A DNA stretch of 64,000 bases from Ruminiclostridium herbifermentans (lineage in GTDB: Bacteria > Bacillota > Clostridia > Acetivibrionales > DSM-1351), in contig NZ_CP061336.1 of NCBI RefSeq assembly GCF_005473905.2, positions 914,501 to 978,500 on the forward strand, given 5' to 3'. The first letter of the stretch is position 1, and the number at the start of each line of letters is the position of its first letter. The position numbers were made by a program, and so were the translations under genes. Positions 35,298 to 45,022 of this stretch are shown one piece after another. Below the pieces are notes generated by a model, which was not told the DNA's origin, ran no database searches, and saw only the letters and a list, made by a program, of their open reading frames with translations.

Positions 35298-37103
35298 TCA
35301 GTTAAATAAATCAGGGAGAATATCGTAAATATACTGGTTTACCCAATTCCATGCATGAGTGCCGCCATCACTTACAATAAAATAGAAGTTTCCTTTTTCT
35401 AAATTGCCTGAATAAATGAAACTATCCTTTAGTTCTTTCATAGCATCAATCTGAGGCTTTAGGTTTGGATAAGCGATATCTAGATTGCCTGTGGCACTAA
35501 AAATGTAGTAATCCTTTGGTTCATATCCTGCATCTTTTGCAGCTTTTGCAAGATATTCTGCCGTTTCCTTTGGCTTTAAGCTTCCAGCTTTCTCACCGAA
35601 TATCCAGCAGTCGCCGCACAAAGGCATATAGTATTTGAAGTAGTCAATACAATTTACAAATATATACCAAGTAGTTACCGAACCCATGGAAAAACCGCCA
35701 AATGCCCTATGTTCTCTTGAGGCTTTAAGGTCATTTATATCTCCTGATGCAGCATAAGTATTATATTTTGTTTCAATTAATGGAACAACTGTACTGATTA
35801 ATTCCTCATGAAAATAAGCGGTATCATTTTTTCCGCCATAAAAAGTAGGTGTGACAACAATAAGAGGTTCGATGTCACCGTTTGCAATCATATTGTCTAT
35901 AATTTTCTTTAACTCTCTATTTTGGTCAGGGCCGCCAAATATGGTATTTTCATTTTCACCACCACCATGCAACAAGTATAAAACATTATATTTTTTATTA
36001 GAATCTGATGGGTTGTAACCATATGGAAGGTAAACATTTAGTTTTTTAACATCTATTCCGTTTTCTAAATTTGGTACAGAATACTCTAAATTTTCAATTG
36101 TTCCTTGTTGTTCAATTTCTGATCTATAAATATCTGGAACAGTCTTGAAAACTTTTTCGTCAGCAGCTTCGTCTGTTAGTATTAGCTTATCTATTGCAGC
36201 TTTTAAAGCAGCATATTCTTTATCAAGCATATTTTGAGTTACTTTTTTATTTTTGAGCACGTTTTCTGCGGACTTTATAGCATAAGTTATTACTTCTGGA
36301 TTTTTATAGCGTGTTTTATCTAATTTTTGCGCACTCTTTATTAAATTCATTAAATCGTAAGGATTTAATCCGCTTTTTGAACCATTTGTTTTACCATATA
36401 GCAAAACTTCACCAAACTTTCCTGTATCATTCCATGCACTGCCTGTTGAATCAAAAACATTTATGGTACCAATTCTATCAGTATCTTTTGAATCATTAAT
36501 TTGCAATTCTATACCAAGAACCTTTCCATTAGCGGGCTTAGTGTTAAGTGCAATTCTTGCCTCAACAAGATAACCGTCCTTAAGCTTCTTTGTAGCTGTA
36601 TAAAACCTTTCAGCATTTCCAACATCCACAGATTGTGAGTTTTCATAATTAACTCTGAAATGTAAATCATCTACACCATACTCTTGAGTTTTGTCGTTAT
36701 TTTCATCTAAAAAGATTTCAAATGAATCTTGCATATATGGAGTTTCAGACTTTACAGACAAATTTTTATCTTTCACTTCTGCAAGAACATACAGCGCGTT
36801 ATCATCCCATAGTACTCTGAAAGTAGCTGATGTAGTTAAATTTTTTGTTATGTATTTAGGTTTAACAACTACTGCTTTATCCCATATTTTATCTTTTGAG
36901 CCGTCAATTACAGGTGAACCGAAATTAGCAACTATTCTGCCTTCGGAGTCAAAGCCACTTTTGTCTACTGATGGCTTTTTGGTGTTTGGGGCTGGGGCTG
37001 CTGAAACATTTGAATATGAACCACAGAAGCCAGTAAACACCAAAGAAGCAATGCTTAGTGTAGCAATAATGAGTTTAAATGGTTTATGTTTTCCATTTTT
37101 CAT
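35298..37103 (-). CDS. Secreted CE1 esterase with CBM9-like domain
   Basis: 601 residues. A signal peptide (to about SAAPAP) is followed by a CBM9-like domain (VANFGSPVIDGSKDKIWDKA through DSTGSAWNDTGKFGEVLLY), a helical FIVAR-like linker (about 245-315) and a CE1 feruloyl/acetyl-xylan esterase domain. Ser472 lies in GGFSMGS and His583 in GGTHAWNW; HGGGENENTIFGG is the oxyanion-side motif. It likely removes ferulate or acetyl groups from xylan outside the cell. There is no dockerin, unlike its paralogue at 47161, so it acts free or held by CBM9. The start is ATG 37103 behind GAGGAG; the ATG at 37112 sits on the ribosome site. Confidence 0.88.
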   Translation of the reverse strand: MKNGKHKPFKLIIATLSIASLVFTGFCGSYSNVSAAPAPNTKKPSVDKSGFDSEGRIVANFGSPVIDGSKDKIWDKAVVVKPKYITKNLTTSATFRVLWDDNALYVLAEVKDKNLSVKSETPYMQDSFEIFLDENNDKTQEYGVDDLHFRVNYENSQSVDVGNAERFYTATKKLKDGYLVEARIALNTKPANGKVLGIELQINDSKDTDRIGTINVFDSTGSAWNDTGKFGEVLLYGKTNGSKSGLNPYDLMNLIKSAQKLDKTRYKNPEVITYAIKSAENVLKNKKVTQNMLDKEYAALKAAIDKLILTDEAADEKVFKTVPDIYRSEIEQQGTIENLEYSVPNLENGIDVKKLNVYLPYGYNPSDSNKKYNVLYLLHGGGENENTIFGGPDQNRELKKIIDNMIANGDIEPLIVVTPTFYGGKNDTAYFHEELISTVVPLIETKYNTYAASGDINDLKASREHRAFGGFSMGSVTTWYIFVNCIDYFKYYMPLCGDCWIFGEKAGSLKPKETAEYLAKAAKDAGYEPKDYYIFSATGNLDIAYPNLKPQIDAMKELKDSFIYSGNLEKGNFYFIVSDGGTHAWNWVNQYIYDILPDLFN

Positions 37104-37781
37104 AAAATACATCTCCTCGCTAAATTTTTTTATGTTGCTATTTTTTATTTTAATGATATAAAGTCAATAATTTAAATTATGGTAATTGAAGAAATATTGT
37201 CTTTTAATGCATTGCAGAGATTAAATAAAGCTTAACACCGTTACATTTAGATAAACAAATTATTATCTGATTTTTAAAGCTAGATTATATTCACTTATAA
37301 ATTATAACTGTTATTTTTCAATATTTTAGTAAGTATTATATTTGCAATATCGATTTAGCAACATTTAACTAAATTATATTGTACATGGAAAAGTGTGTCA
37401 ATATGTGAATGGGTTAATGAAAATTTATTTTAATAGTACTTTAATATTCATTCTTTGATCAGAACAAACATCAATCTAGATATATATTGCACGGGAATAC
37501 TATTTACGCAGTTTAATTTTGATATATATTATTTTTGGTTTTAACAGCTCCTAGCATGCTATGATCTATGGATGGTGAATGAGGAGAGTCAGCTTCTGTA
37601 ATTCAAATTTTTTACCTTAATTACATTTAATCTATCAATAATCTTGATATTATCCTAAAAGTAAGGGTATTATATTTGTGTCATATAAACTCAGTGCTTG
37701 CGGATGTGGCAATGAATGAGAATCATAAATATACACTCATGTATACAGTTTTATGTTATAGGGAGGAGGCTCAATAAGTAA
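37104..37781. other. Divergent intergenic region, nothing decisive
   Basis: About 680 bp between the CE1 esterase (minus) and the glycosylase (plus). AT-rich; the ribosome site GGGAGGAGG lies at about 37761-37769. I see no gene, repeat or clear operator. Confidence 0.4.
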
Positions 37782-38402
37782 TTGAACTCACAAAATATAT
37801 TAAGCAGAGAATTCTACAATAGAGATGCGTTATTAGTGGCAAAGGAGCTCTTGGGTAAAGTGCTGGTGCATGAATTATTTGGGCAAAAGATTTCTGCAAA
37901 AATTGTAGAAACAGAAGCCTATATGGGTATTATTGATAAAGCGGCTCATTCATATGGTGGAAGAAGGACGCAGAGGGTAGAAGTTATGTATGGAGGCCCC
38001 GGTTTTTCATATGTGTATTTTATTTATGGAATGCATTATTGCTTTAATGTAGTAACTAGAGAGGAAGGAACCCCTCAAGCTGTTTTAATAAGAGCTGTTG
38101 AACCCATAGAAGGGCTAGAAATAATAGCGAAAAATAGATTTGGAAAAGAGTATTCCCAATTAAGCAAAAGTAATTTAAGGAATTTGACAAATGGACCAGG
38201 AAAATTGTGCCAAGCATTAGCAATAGATAGAAGCTTAAATGGAGAGGATTTATGCGGTAAGAAACTGTACGTGCAAGAAGGAGAAAGTGACAAAATTAGT
38301 ATAGTATCTGCTAAACGGGTTGGTATTGATTATGCAGAAGAGGCTAAAGATTATCCTTGGAGATTTTATATAAAAGATAATATATATGTTTCAGTTAAAT
38401 AG
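37782..38402 (+). CDS. DNA-3-methyladenine glycosylase (AAG/MPG family)
   Basis: 206 residues. It excises alkylated purines in base excision repair. Typical family blocks are FYNRDALLVAKELLGKVLV, VETEAYMGIIDKAAHSYGG (with the catalytic Glu), GGPGFSYVYFIYGMHYCFNV, VLIRAVEPIEG and LTNGPGKLCQALAI. The protein starts with a TTG at 37782, about 12 bases after GGGAGGAGG; no better ATG exists in this frame. It stands alone. Confidence 0.93.
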   Translation: MNSQNILSREFYNRDALLVAKELLGKVLVHELFGQKISAKIVETEAYMGIIDKAAHSYGGRRTQRVEVMYGGPGFSYVYFIYGMHYCFNVVTREEGTPQAVLIRAVEPIEGLEIIAKNRFGKEYSQLSKSNLRNLTNGPGKLCQALAIDRSLNGEDLCGKKLYVQEGESDKISIVSAKRVGIDYAEEAKDYPWRFYIKDNIYVSVK

Positions 38403-38776
38403 ATTAGTTCATAATAACTTATTATGTGGTTCTGCGAACACAAAAATATAAGTATTTCGTATGAGTGATTTTCTTATATAACTAATTCATGAAATATTTC
38501 TAAACCCAACTGCTGAATAAAAAGTTGAGTTGTGTAAAAGCTTACCAATGACATGTTGAAGTTAATTAACTTATTAAAATCATTTGCTTTTCATTTGATA
38601 TTGTTATCACACCAAATATTAATAGGCCTTAGGCTGAATAATTTACAGAAAAGTTTGAGTTAATAATAGCTATTTATAAATTTGAAAAAATGAATACATA
38701 CTGGTATCATCATATTAGATGATATAAATACAGGCTATGTTTTACAATATATAAATATAAAGGATAGAACCAGTGG
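38403..38776. other. Intergenic, weak dyad only
   Basis: About 370 bp. CCAACT and AGTTGAG near 38510-38535 form a weak hairpin that may end the glycosylase transcript. Nothing else is recognised, and no leader-peptide attenuator typical of tet(M) is evident. Confidence 0.4.
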
Positions 38777-41428
38777 ATGGAAAAATTAGTTATTGGAATA
38801 TTAGCACATGTAGATGCAGGAAAAACAACATTATCAGAGAGTTTGCTTTATCTAAACGGTAAAATAGGAAAATTGGGCAGAGTGGACAACAAGGATGCTT
38901 ATTTAGATACCTTTGAATTGGAAAAGGCAAGAGGAATCACTATTTTCTCCAAGCAGGCTCTTTTTGAAATAGGGAATATACAGATTACCTTACTGGATAC
39001 TCCAGGACATGTAGACTTTTCAGCAGAAATGGAAAGAACACTTCAGGTTCTTGATTATGCTATTTTAGTAATAAGCGGTGCAGACGGAGTTCAGAGCCAT
39101 ACAAAGACATTGTGGAGTCTGCTTAAAAAGTATCAGATTCCTGTTTTTATATTTGTAAATAAAATGGATCAAAGTGGGACAGATAAGGAAAAGTTAATAA
39201 AAGAACTAAAAAAGCAGCTTGACGAAGGTTGTATTGAATTTGAACAAGCTGAGGCTGAAGATTATTATGAACAATTGGCAATGTGTGATGAAACCCTTAT
39301 GGAGGCATATTTAAATATAGGGTTTCTAGAAACAGAGTTAATTAAAAAAGCTATCAAGAATCGAAAAGTATATCCGTGTTTTTTTGGTTCTGCTTTAAGG
39401 CTGCAAGGAGTAGAAGAATTTATGCATGGTATAGAATTGTATACCGTGATTCCTGAATATCCCCATGAATTTGGTGCTAAGGTATTTAAAATAACAAGGG
39501 ATAATCAAGGCAGCCGTCTGACGTATATGAAGATTACTGGTGGAAGTCTAAAGGTTAAGGATGTCTTAACCAATGGAACTTGGGAAGAAAAAGTAAATCA
39601 AATTCGTGTCTATTCAGGACATAAATACGAGGCGGTTAGTGAAATTGGGGCAGGCTCTATATGCGCCGTAACAGGACTTACCCAAACAATGCCGGGAGAA
39701 GGACTAGGGATAGAGGAGGCTTCATCTGCACCAGAATTAGAACCTGTTTTATTTTATCGAATTATACTTCCAGAAGGCTGTGACCCAAGAGTAATGATTC
39801 CTAAACTGCGTCAAATTGAAGAGGAAGAACCAGAACTTCATATTGTATGGGATGAGCAGCTGCAGGAAATCCAAGTGCAGATAATGGGAGAAGTACAGCT
39901 TGAAATTCTCCAGAGCCAGATACAAAGTCGATTTGGTGTTTCTGTGACATTTGATCAAGGAAGGGTTGTTTATAAAGAGACCATACTAAATACAGTTGAA
40001 GGAGTAGGGCATTTTGAACCTTTGAGGCATTATGCAGAGGTTCACCTGTTGTTAGAACCGGGTGAGCCAGGAAGTGGGCTGATTTTTGGGACAGATTGCA
40101 GCGAGGATTTGCTTAGTAAAAACTGGCAGAGGCTTATTTTAACTCATTTGAGAGAAAAGACTCATAGAGGAGTTTTAACAGGCTCAGCCATTACAGACAT
40201 GAAAATTACTTTAGTATCGGGCAGAGCGCATAATAAGCATACTGAAGGCGGTGACTTCAGAGAGGCTACCTACCGTGCAGTACGACAGGGTCTTAAGCAG
40301 GCAGAGTCAAGATTACTTGAGCCATATTATTCATTTCAGTTGGAATTACCTGAGAAAATGGTTGGAAGAGCAATGGCAGATATTGAGAAGATGCATGGAA
40401 CATGTGAAATAACACAGTCAGATGGGAATACGGCTGTTCTTGAGGGAAGTGCTCCCGTTACTACCATGAAAAATTACCAGATGGAGGTAGTTGCTTATAC
40501 AAAAGGCCTTGGCAGGCTATTTTGCAGCCTTAAAGGATACGGACAATGCCATAATGAAGCAGAAGTCATTGAACTTATTGGATATGATTCAGAAAGAGAT
40601 ATCGGTAATCCCACCAGTTCTGTATTTTGTTCAAACGGCGCAGGATTTATAGTGGATTGGGATAAAGTTAAAGATTATATGCATGTTGAAAGCTATTTTA
40701 GTAAAAAAGAAGATACGGAAGAAACAACTAAAAAAATAGCTTCATACGTAGAAGAACAGTGGATTAGTCCAGATGAAATTGGGCAAATTTTTAATAAAAC
40801 ATTTTATGCAAACCAAGGAAAGCGATCTACTTGGAAAAGACGCAAAGTATCCAGCAGAAGTTATGATGAACCTTCGAGAGTTACTTACGTTGCAAAACAA
40901 AAAGAATTTGAAGAAGAGTATCTCCTTGTGGATGGATATAATATTATCTATGCATGGGACGAACTAAAGGAACTTGCTGATAAAGATATGGATATTGCCA
41001 GAATTAAGCTGCTTGATATTCTAAGTAATTATCAGGGAATTCGGAAATGTGAGATTATAGTTGTATTTGATGCTTATCGTGTTTCGGGTCATCAAGAAGA
41101 AGTAATGGATTATCATAATATCCATATGGTATTTACTAAGGAGGCGCAAACAGCAGACCAGTACATCGAGAAATTTACCTATGACAATAAGAAAAAATAT
41201 AAAATAACAGTTGCCACCTCTGATGGATTACAGCAGATTATTATTAGGGGAGCTGGAGGGGCTTTACTGTCTGCCAGAGAACTAAAAGCTGATGTAGAAA
41301 TGGCTAATATGAAAATGATGCAGCAGCATCAGGAGATGCAGGAAGTAAATCGCAAATTTTTAAGAAATACCTTGTCTCAAGAAGCAAAACAGCAGATGAA
41401 AAAAATGTTTGAGGAAGCAGAAGAATAG
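38777..41428 (+). CDS. Tet(M)-like ribosomal-protection GTPase fused to a Rae1/NYN nuclease domain
   Basis: 883 residues. The N-terminal ~660 residues are a translational GTPase of the Tet(M)/Tet(O) ribosomal-protection family: P-loop AHVDAGKTT (10-18), RGIT, DTPGH (74-78) and NKMD (128-131), with the EF-G-like domains III-V. From about 712 to the end is a PIN-like NYN domain of the YacP/Rae1 type (YLLVDGYNIIYAWDELK, IIVVFDAYRVSG, QTADQYIEKF, ATSDGLQQIIIRG). Rae1 cleaves mRNA in the ribosomal A site, so the fusion joins a ribosome-binding GTPase to a ribosome-associated endonuclease. Whether it gives tetracycline resistance or acts in ribosome rescue is open. It starts at ATG 38777 and is monocistronic. 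Confidence 0.88.
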   Translation: MEKLVIGILAHVDAGKTTLSESLLYLNGKIGKLGRVDNKDAYLDTFELEKARGITIFSKQALFEIGNIQITLLDTPGHVDFSAEMERTLQVLDYAILVISGADGVQSHTKTLWSLLKKYQIPVFIFVNKMDQSGTDKEKLIKELKKQLDEGCIEFEQAEAEDYYEQLAMCDETLMEAYLNIGFLETELIKKAIKNRKVYPCFFGSALRLQGVEEFMHGIELYTVIPEYPHEFGAKVFKITRDNQGSRLTYMKITGGSLKVKDVLTNGTWEEKVNQIRVYSGHKYEAVSEIGAGSICAVTGLTQTMPGEGLGIEEASSAPELEPVLFYRIILPEGCDPRVMIPKLRQIEEEEPELHIVWDEQLQEIQVQIMGEVQLEILQSQIQSRFGVSVTFDQGRVVYKETILNTVEGVGHFEPLRHYAEVHLLLEPGEPGSGLIFGTDCSEDLLSKNWQRLILTHLREKTHRGVLTGSAITDMKITLVSGRAHNKHTEGGDFREATYRAVRQGLKQAESRLLEPYYSFQLELPEKMVGRAMADIEKMHGTCEITQSDGNTAVLEGSAPVTTMKNYQMEVVAYTKGLGRLFCSLKGYGQCHNEAEVIELIGYDSERDIGNPTSSVFCSNGAGFIVDWDKVKDYMHVESYFSKKEDTEETTKKIASYVEEQWISPDEIGQIFNKTFYANQGKRSTWKRRKVSSRSYDEPSRVTYVAKQKEFEEEYLLVDGYNIIYAWDELKELADKDMDIARIKLLDILSNYQGIRKCEIIVVFDAYRVSGHQEEVMDYHNIHMVFTKEAQTADQYIEKFTYDNKKKYKITVATSDGLQQIIIRGAGGALLSARELKADVEMANMKMMQQHQEMQEVNRKFLRNTLSQEAKQQMKKMFEEAEE

Positions 41429-41524
41429 CAGGAGAATATAAAGGAATAGCACCAAATACAAGGATAACGATTGATTTGGATATAACTATATCGTACTATT
41501 TCTTCGATTCTCTGTATGTTTACA

Positions 41525-41747
41525 GACATTATAGCTTAATAAAATCAACTGGCTTGTGGGCTTGTTATAGGGTTTAGGTACGTTTGAAGACAATATAGCC
41601 TTGATAAACTCAACTAGCATATGGGCTTGCTAGAGGGTTTAGGCCTGTTTGAAGACAATATATCCTTGATAAACTCAACTAGCATATGGACTTGCTAGAG
41701 GATTTAAGCATGTTTAAAGACATTATAGCCTTAATAAACTACTGTGG
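41525..41747. repeat. 65-bp tandem repeat, about 3.4 copies
   Basis: Units start at 41525, 41589, 41654 and 41719 (periods 64, 65, 65), each opening with GACA(T/A)TATA(G/T)C. Copies 2 and 3 differ at only a few positions. Each unit contains the dyad CTAGCatatgggcttGCTAG. It lies between the Tet(M)-Rae1 gene and isochorismatase, outside any coding frame. It is not CRISPR: there are no unique spacers. The surrounding gap is 41429-41782. Confidence 0.85.
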
Positions 41748-41782
41748 ATACAGTTATTTTTCTCAATTCTTAATATGGCATT

Positions 41783-42334
41783 TTATATTTCAAAGCTTGT
41801 TATCCATTCATCTAAAGTAAGAACTTTACTAAATCTTGAAGCTTGTATTATTAATATTGTTTTATGAAGATTTTCGGCAGAAATAGTACCTGTACTATTT
41901 GATATGGGTATTGTACCTGTAGCATCCGATAAAAATTCTACGGAATATCCCATATGCATTGCTTCTCTAGCAGTGGTATCACAGCACATCTGTGTCATGT
42001 AGCCTACTATAGTTACAGTATCAACTTCCATATCTCTTAATACTTTTTCTAGATTAGTATTCTTAAAACTACTAGGAAGATTTTTTTCAATAATGTGGCT
42101 ATGATTTTTACTCAACAATCCTTCAGGAATTTCCCACTCTTTGCTGCCCTTTCTAAATATTGATGCATTCTCTTGAGGAGATGAGTGCTGAATAAGTATA
42201 ACTGGAATATTATGCTGATTGGCTGTATCTACAGCCTTTAAAATATTATCAAAGCTATTAGGAGGATATTGTATGGGTAATTTCCCAAAGAAGTATTCAT
42301 TTTGTACATCAATTACTAGTAATGCTCGTTTCAT
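41783..42334 (-). CDS. Isochorismatase family cysteine hydrolase
   Basis: 183 residues. The catalytic triad of the isochorismatase/nicotinamidase superfamily is visible: Asp in LLVIDVQNEYF, Lys in HIIEKNLPSSF, and Cys in GYMTQMCCDTTAREA. The cis-peptide region VTIVGYMTQM is typical. Members hydrolyse amides or vinyl ethers such as nicotinamide, but this one cannot be assigned a substrate. The start is ATG 42334 with AAGGAGTG upstream; the longer frame to 42406 lacks a site. It is convergent with the tandem repeat region. Confidence 0.92.
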   Translation of the reverse strand: MKRALLVIDVQNEYFFGKLPIQYPPNSFDNILKAVDTANQHNIPVILIQHSSPQENASIFRKGSKEWEIPEGLLSKNHSHIIEKNLPSSFKNTNLEKVLRDMEVDTVTIVGYMTQMCCDTTAREAMHMGYSVEFLSDATGTIPISNSTGTISAENLHKTILIIQASRFSKVLTLDEWITSFEI

Positions 42335-42741
42335 GTAAATATTCACTCCTTTTATTAAGGTAATCAACTTTACCACTAGCCAACTTCCCATTGATAAGTT
42401 TATCACCTATGATTTTTAACTGGTTTTAACTGGGAAAGTTAAATAAATTATAAGAAATTATAACGCCGATATAATACATAAATGTATTTATATAACATAA
42501 ATATTATACATTAATTTTTGGGTAATTAGTATTGATCACATAGAAATATGAATTATGTGAAAAGTGTACGTATCTATAGTGGATGTAATAATCGTAATTA
42601 TCATAATAAGGGTTTAGTACTTTAATATTTTTAGCTAATTAGTATATAATTGAAGCAATGCATAGAAAAAGACAAGAAATATGAAGGAACCACAAAATAA
42701 GGTTATTTACTAAGACTATCATACTATAGAAGGAGTCAAAA
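42335..42741. other. Divergent promoter region
   Basis: About 400 bp between the isochorismatase (minus) and PNPOx-like (plus) genes. TATAAT near 42643-42648 is a possible -10 box for the latter; no operator or structure is clear. Confidence 0.4.
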
Positions 42742-43233
42742 ATGAATAGGTTTGAAGAAGGGTTAAAAATAATAGAGGAAAGATGTGGTAATGGAAAGGA
42801 TAAGGTTATAGCTCTCTCCACTATTGCAATGGAACCAAATGAAGAGGGGAAACCCCGTCCTTATGTACGTGAAGTGGATGCATTTTATGAAGATGGAGTG
42901 TTTTATGTTACTACTTGGGCAAAATCAACTAAAATGCAGCAGATAGCTCAAAACCAAGAAGTGGCATTTGCACTATGCAATGGATGGTTTTCTGGAAACG
43001 GAATCGCTGAAAATCTCGGATGGGTTCTAGCCCCCCAAAATGCACAGTTAAGGACTAAACTTCGTGAAGCATTTTCTGAATGGTACGATTTCGCAAATAA
43101 TGAAAAGGATGAAAACTGTATTATTTTAGCAATTCGTATTATAAGAGCTACAGTAATTAAAGATCACGGTGCAGTTCGTTACAATATGGACTTTGTAAAT
43201 AAAGTTGAGACTGACGAAGGTAGGATTAAATAG
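42742..43233 (+). CDS. Pyridoxamine 5'-phosphate oxidase-like flavoprotein
   Basis: 163 residues of the split-barrel FMN-binding superfamily (GKDKVIALSTIAMEPNEEGK, VREVDAFYEDGVFYVTTWAK, STKMQQIAQNQEVAFALCNG). These small clostridial proteins bind flavin or F420-like cofactors; a true PNPOx role is unlikely because the PLP-binding C-terminal motif is lacking. The start is ATG 42742 behind GAAGGAG. Confidence 0.88.
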   Translation: MNRFEEGLKIIEERCGNGKDKVIALSTIAMEPNEEGKPRPYVREVDAFYEDGVFYVTTWAKSTKMQQIAQNQEVAFALCNGWFSGNGIAENLGWVLAPQNAQLRTKLREAFSEWYDFANNEKDENCIILAIRIIRATVIKDHGAVRYNMDFVNKVETDEGRIK

Positions 43234-43360
43234 AGGAGATATTTAATGTTTAATGATTTTATAAAGCATTGCTTGAACAGCTAAATACCTTACTTTCCAA
43301 CAAAACCAGTGATAAAAGTGTTTAGAATGAGATTACTAAAGAGATTACTAATGTAATGCA

Positions 43361-43406
43361 AGCAAATCTCTGTTGCTATTAATTATTTTTAGCAATGGAG
43401 ATTTGC
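43361..43406 (+). promoter_or_regulatory. Stable hairpin in the rtcB leader
   Basis: AGCAAATCTCTGTTGCTA at 43361-43378 pairs with TAGCAATGGAGATTTGCT at 43389-43406, nearly complete over 18 bp with a 10-base loop. It ends 5 bases before the ribosome site (GAGAGGAG) of rtcB. An RNA ligase gene preceded by a hairpin is suggestive of translational control or self-processing. Confidence 0.6.
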
Positions 43407-43424
43407 TATATGAGAGGAGAAATC

Positions 43425-44606
43425 ATGATAATTAAGGGAAAATATAACACAGCTAAGGTGTTTACTGATAATGTGGAAGAAAAGGCGGCACAGCAGATAC
43501 TCGAGCTTTGCAACGAGGAATTTACTAAAGATAGCAAAATAAGAATTATGCCTGATACACATGCAGGTGCAGGATGTACTATTGGAACTACAATGACAAT
43601 AAAAGATAAGGTTGTTCCTAATTTGGTTGGCGTTGATATTGGCTGTGGTATGTTTGTAAGCATGATTGGCAAGGAAAATGTTGATTTCAGTAAACTTGAC
43701 AATGTTATAAGAAGTTTTGTTCCTAGTGGATTTGATGTCCGCGAAACACCACATGAATATAATGAATTTGTAGATATTTATAACTTAAAATGTAAGGAAC
43801 ATGTTGATCTGAAAAGAGCAACGTTAAGTATTGGAACGCTTGGAGGCGGGAACCATTTTATAGAAATAAATAAGGATGAGCTTGATAATATTTACCTGGT
43901 AGTTCACTCTGGAAGTAGGCATTTAGGTAAGCAAATCGCAGAATATTATCAGAACAGAGCAGCGAAAGAGATTACAAGAGTAAGTAATGAAACTATTATT
44001 GCTGAATTAAAGTCAAAAGGAAAAACACGAGAGATACAGACAGAGCTTGAAAATAAAAAAACAAAAATAAACAAAGCATTGGCTTATCTTGAAGGACAAA
44101 GCTTTGATGATTACATTCATGATATGCGTATTGCTCAAAAATTTGCTCAATATAATAGAAAGGCTATAGCAGAGGTCATTATCAAGAAAATGGGTTTTAA
44201 TGTGGTTGATAGTTTTACAACAATACATAACTATATTGAAACTGATGAGATGATTTTGAGAAAAGGTGCAATTTCTGCAAAGAAGGGTGAAGTTGTAATT
44301 ATTCCTATAAATATGAGAGATGGAAGTATTATTGCTACGGGCAAAGGAAACGATGACTGGAACTATTCTGCACCTCATGGGGCTGGCAGATTAATGAGCA
44401 GAAAACAGGCCAAAATTAAACTGTCAATGGAAGAATTTAAAAAGTCAATGGAGGGAATTTATACAACCTCGCTATCTTTGGACACACTAGATGAGGCTCC
44501 GTTTGCTTATAAACCTATAGAAGAAATACTTGCAAATATTCATCAAACAGTTGAAGTAAATAGGATAATAAAACCTGTATATAACTTTAAGGCTTCGGAG
44601 GATTAA
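43425..44606 (+). CDS. rtcB: RtcB family RNA-splicing ligase
   Basis: 393 residues. RtcB joins 2',3'-cyclic phosphate or 3'-phosphate RNA ends to 5'-OH using GTP and Mn2+. Diagnostic motifs: RIMPDTHAGAGCTIGTT, NLVGVDIGCGM (metal-binding Asp and Cys), GTLGGGNHFIEI, HSGSRHLG and SAPHGAGRLMSRKQAK with the GMP-accepting His. The length is at the short end for the family but all motifs are present. The start is ATG 43425 after AGAGGAGA; the ORF opens at 43395, inside the hairpin. It stands alone, with no RtcA or archease beside it. Confidence 0.95.
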   Translation: MIIKGKYNTAKVFTDNVEEKAAQQILELCNEEFTKDSKIRIMPDTHAGAGCTIGTTMTIKDKVVPNLVGVDIGCGMFVSMIGKENVDFSKLDNVIRSFVPSGFDVRETPHEYNEFVDIYNLKCKEHVDLKRATLSIGTLGGGNHFIEINKDELDNIYLVVHSGSRHLGKQIAEYYQNRAAKEITRVSNETIIAELKSKGKTREIQTELENKKTKINKALAYLEGQSFDDYIHDMRIAQKFAQYNRKAIAEVIIKKMGFNVVDSFTTIHNYIETDEMILRKGAISAKKGEVVIIPINMRDGSIIATGKGNDDWNYSAPHGAGRLMSRKQAKIKLSMEEFKKSMEGIYTTSLSLDTLDEAPFAYKPIEEILANIHQTVEVNRIIKPVYNFKASED

Positions 44607-45022
44607 AATGTTTATGTGAAGAAGAGATGCCAAAAGATAAATTTCAAGGCTTTGCGACAATCTTTATTTGATTTTCAGTTCAATAAAGATTTTAAGTGAT
44701 TTTGAACGCAGTTTGGGTTTGAATTTGTTTGGTTTTTATGTTAACCTAACGAAAAATCCATATCTGTGTTTTTTATTGCTCGAAAAAGCATCATATTCGA
44801 AAGGTTGTTATTCGAGCTAGCCTTCAACCGCAAACTACTGTCTGGTGTCATCGGATATTTAGCCAATAGTATTTTACTTGAGGAGAGCCTACTATGATAA
44901 AAATTAGTACAGCATATAGTTATAAAGATGCTTTTAGGTGTTTTAAATTGTAGCAGAGGATACAAAATTCCCGTATTATATGTGATATTATACAAACAGA
45001 TCAGATAGGAAGGGGAATGAAT
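44607..45022. other. Intergenic with one hairpin
   Basis: About 415 bp. AATCTTTATTTGA at 44659-44671 and TTCAATAAAGATT at 44679-44691 form a 12-13-bp stem that could end the rtcB transcript. No gene is supported. The ribosome site AGGAAGGGG precedes the next gene. Confidence 0.5.

Noticed and set aside
38403-38776. tet(M)-type leader peptide attenuator
   Set aside because: No short leader frame with paired hairpins was recognisable upstream of the Tet(M)-like gene.
41525-41747. Possible CRISPR array
   Set aside because: The units are contiguous 65-bp repeats with no unique spacers, and no cas genes are nearby.
43389-44378. Three minus-strand frames over rtcB
   Set aside because: All are shadows of the strongly conserved rtcB gene.
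44741-44995. Minus-strand 84-codon frame after rtcB
   Set aside because: No ribosome site or protein-like motifs; likely chance.
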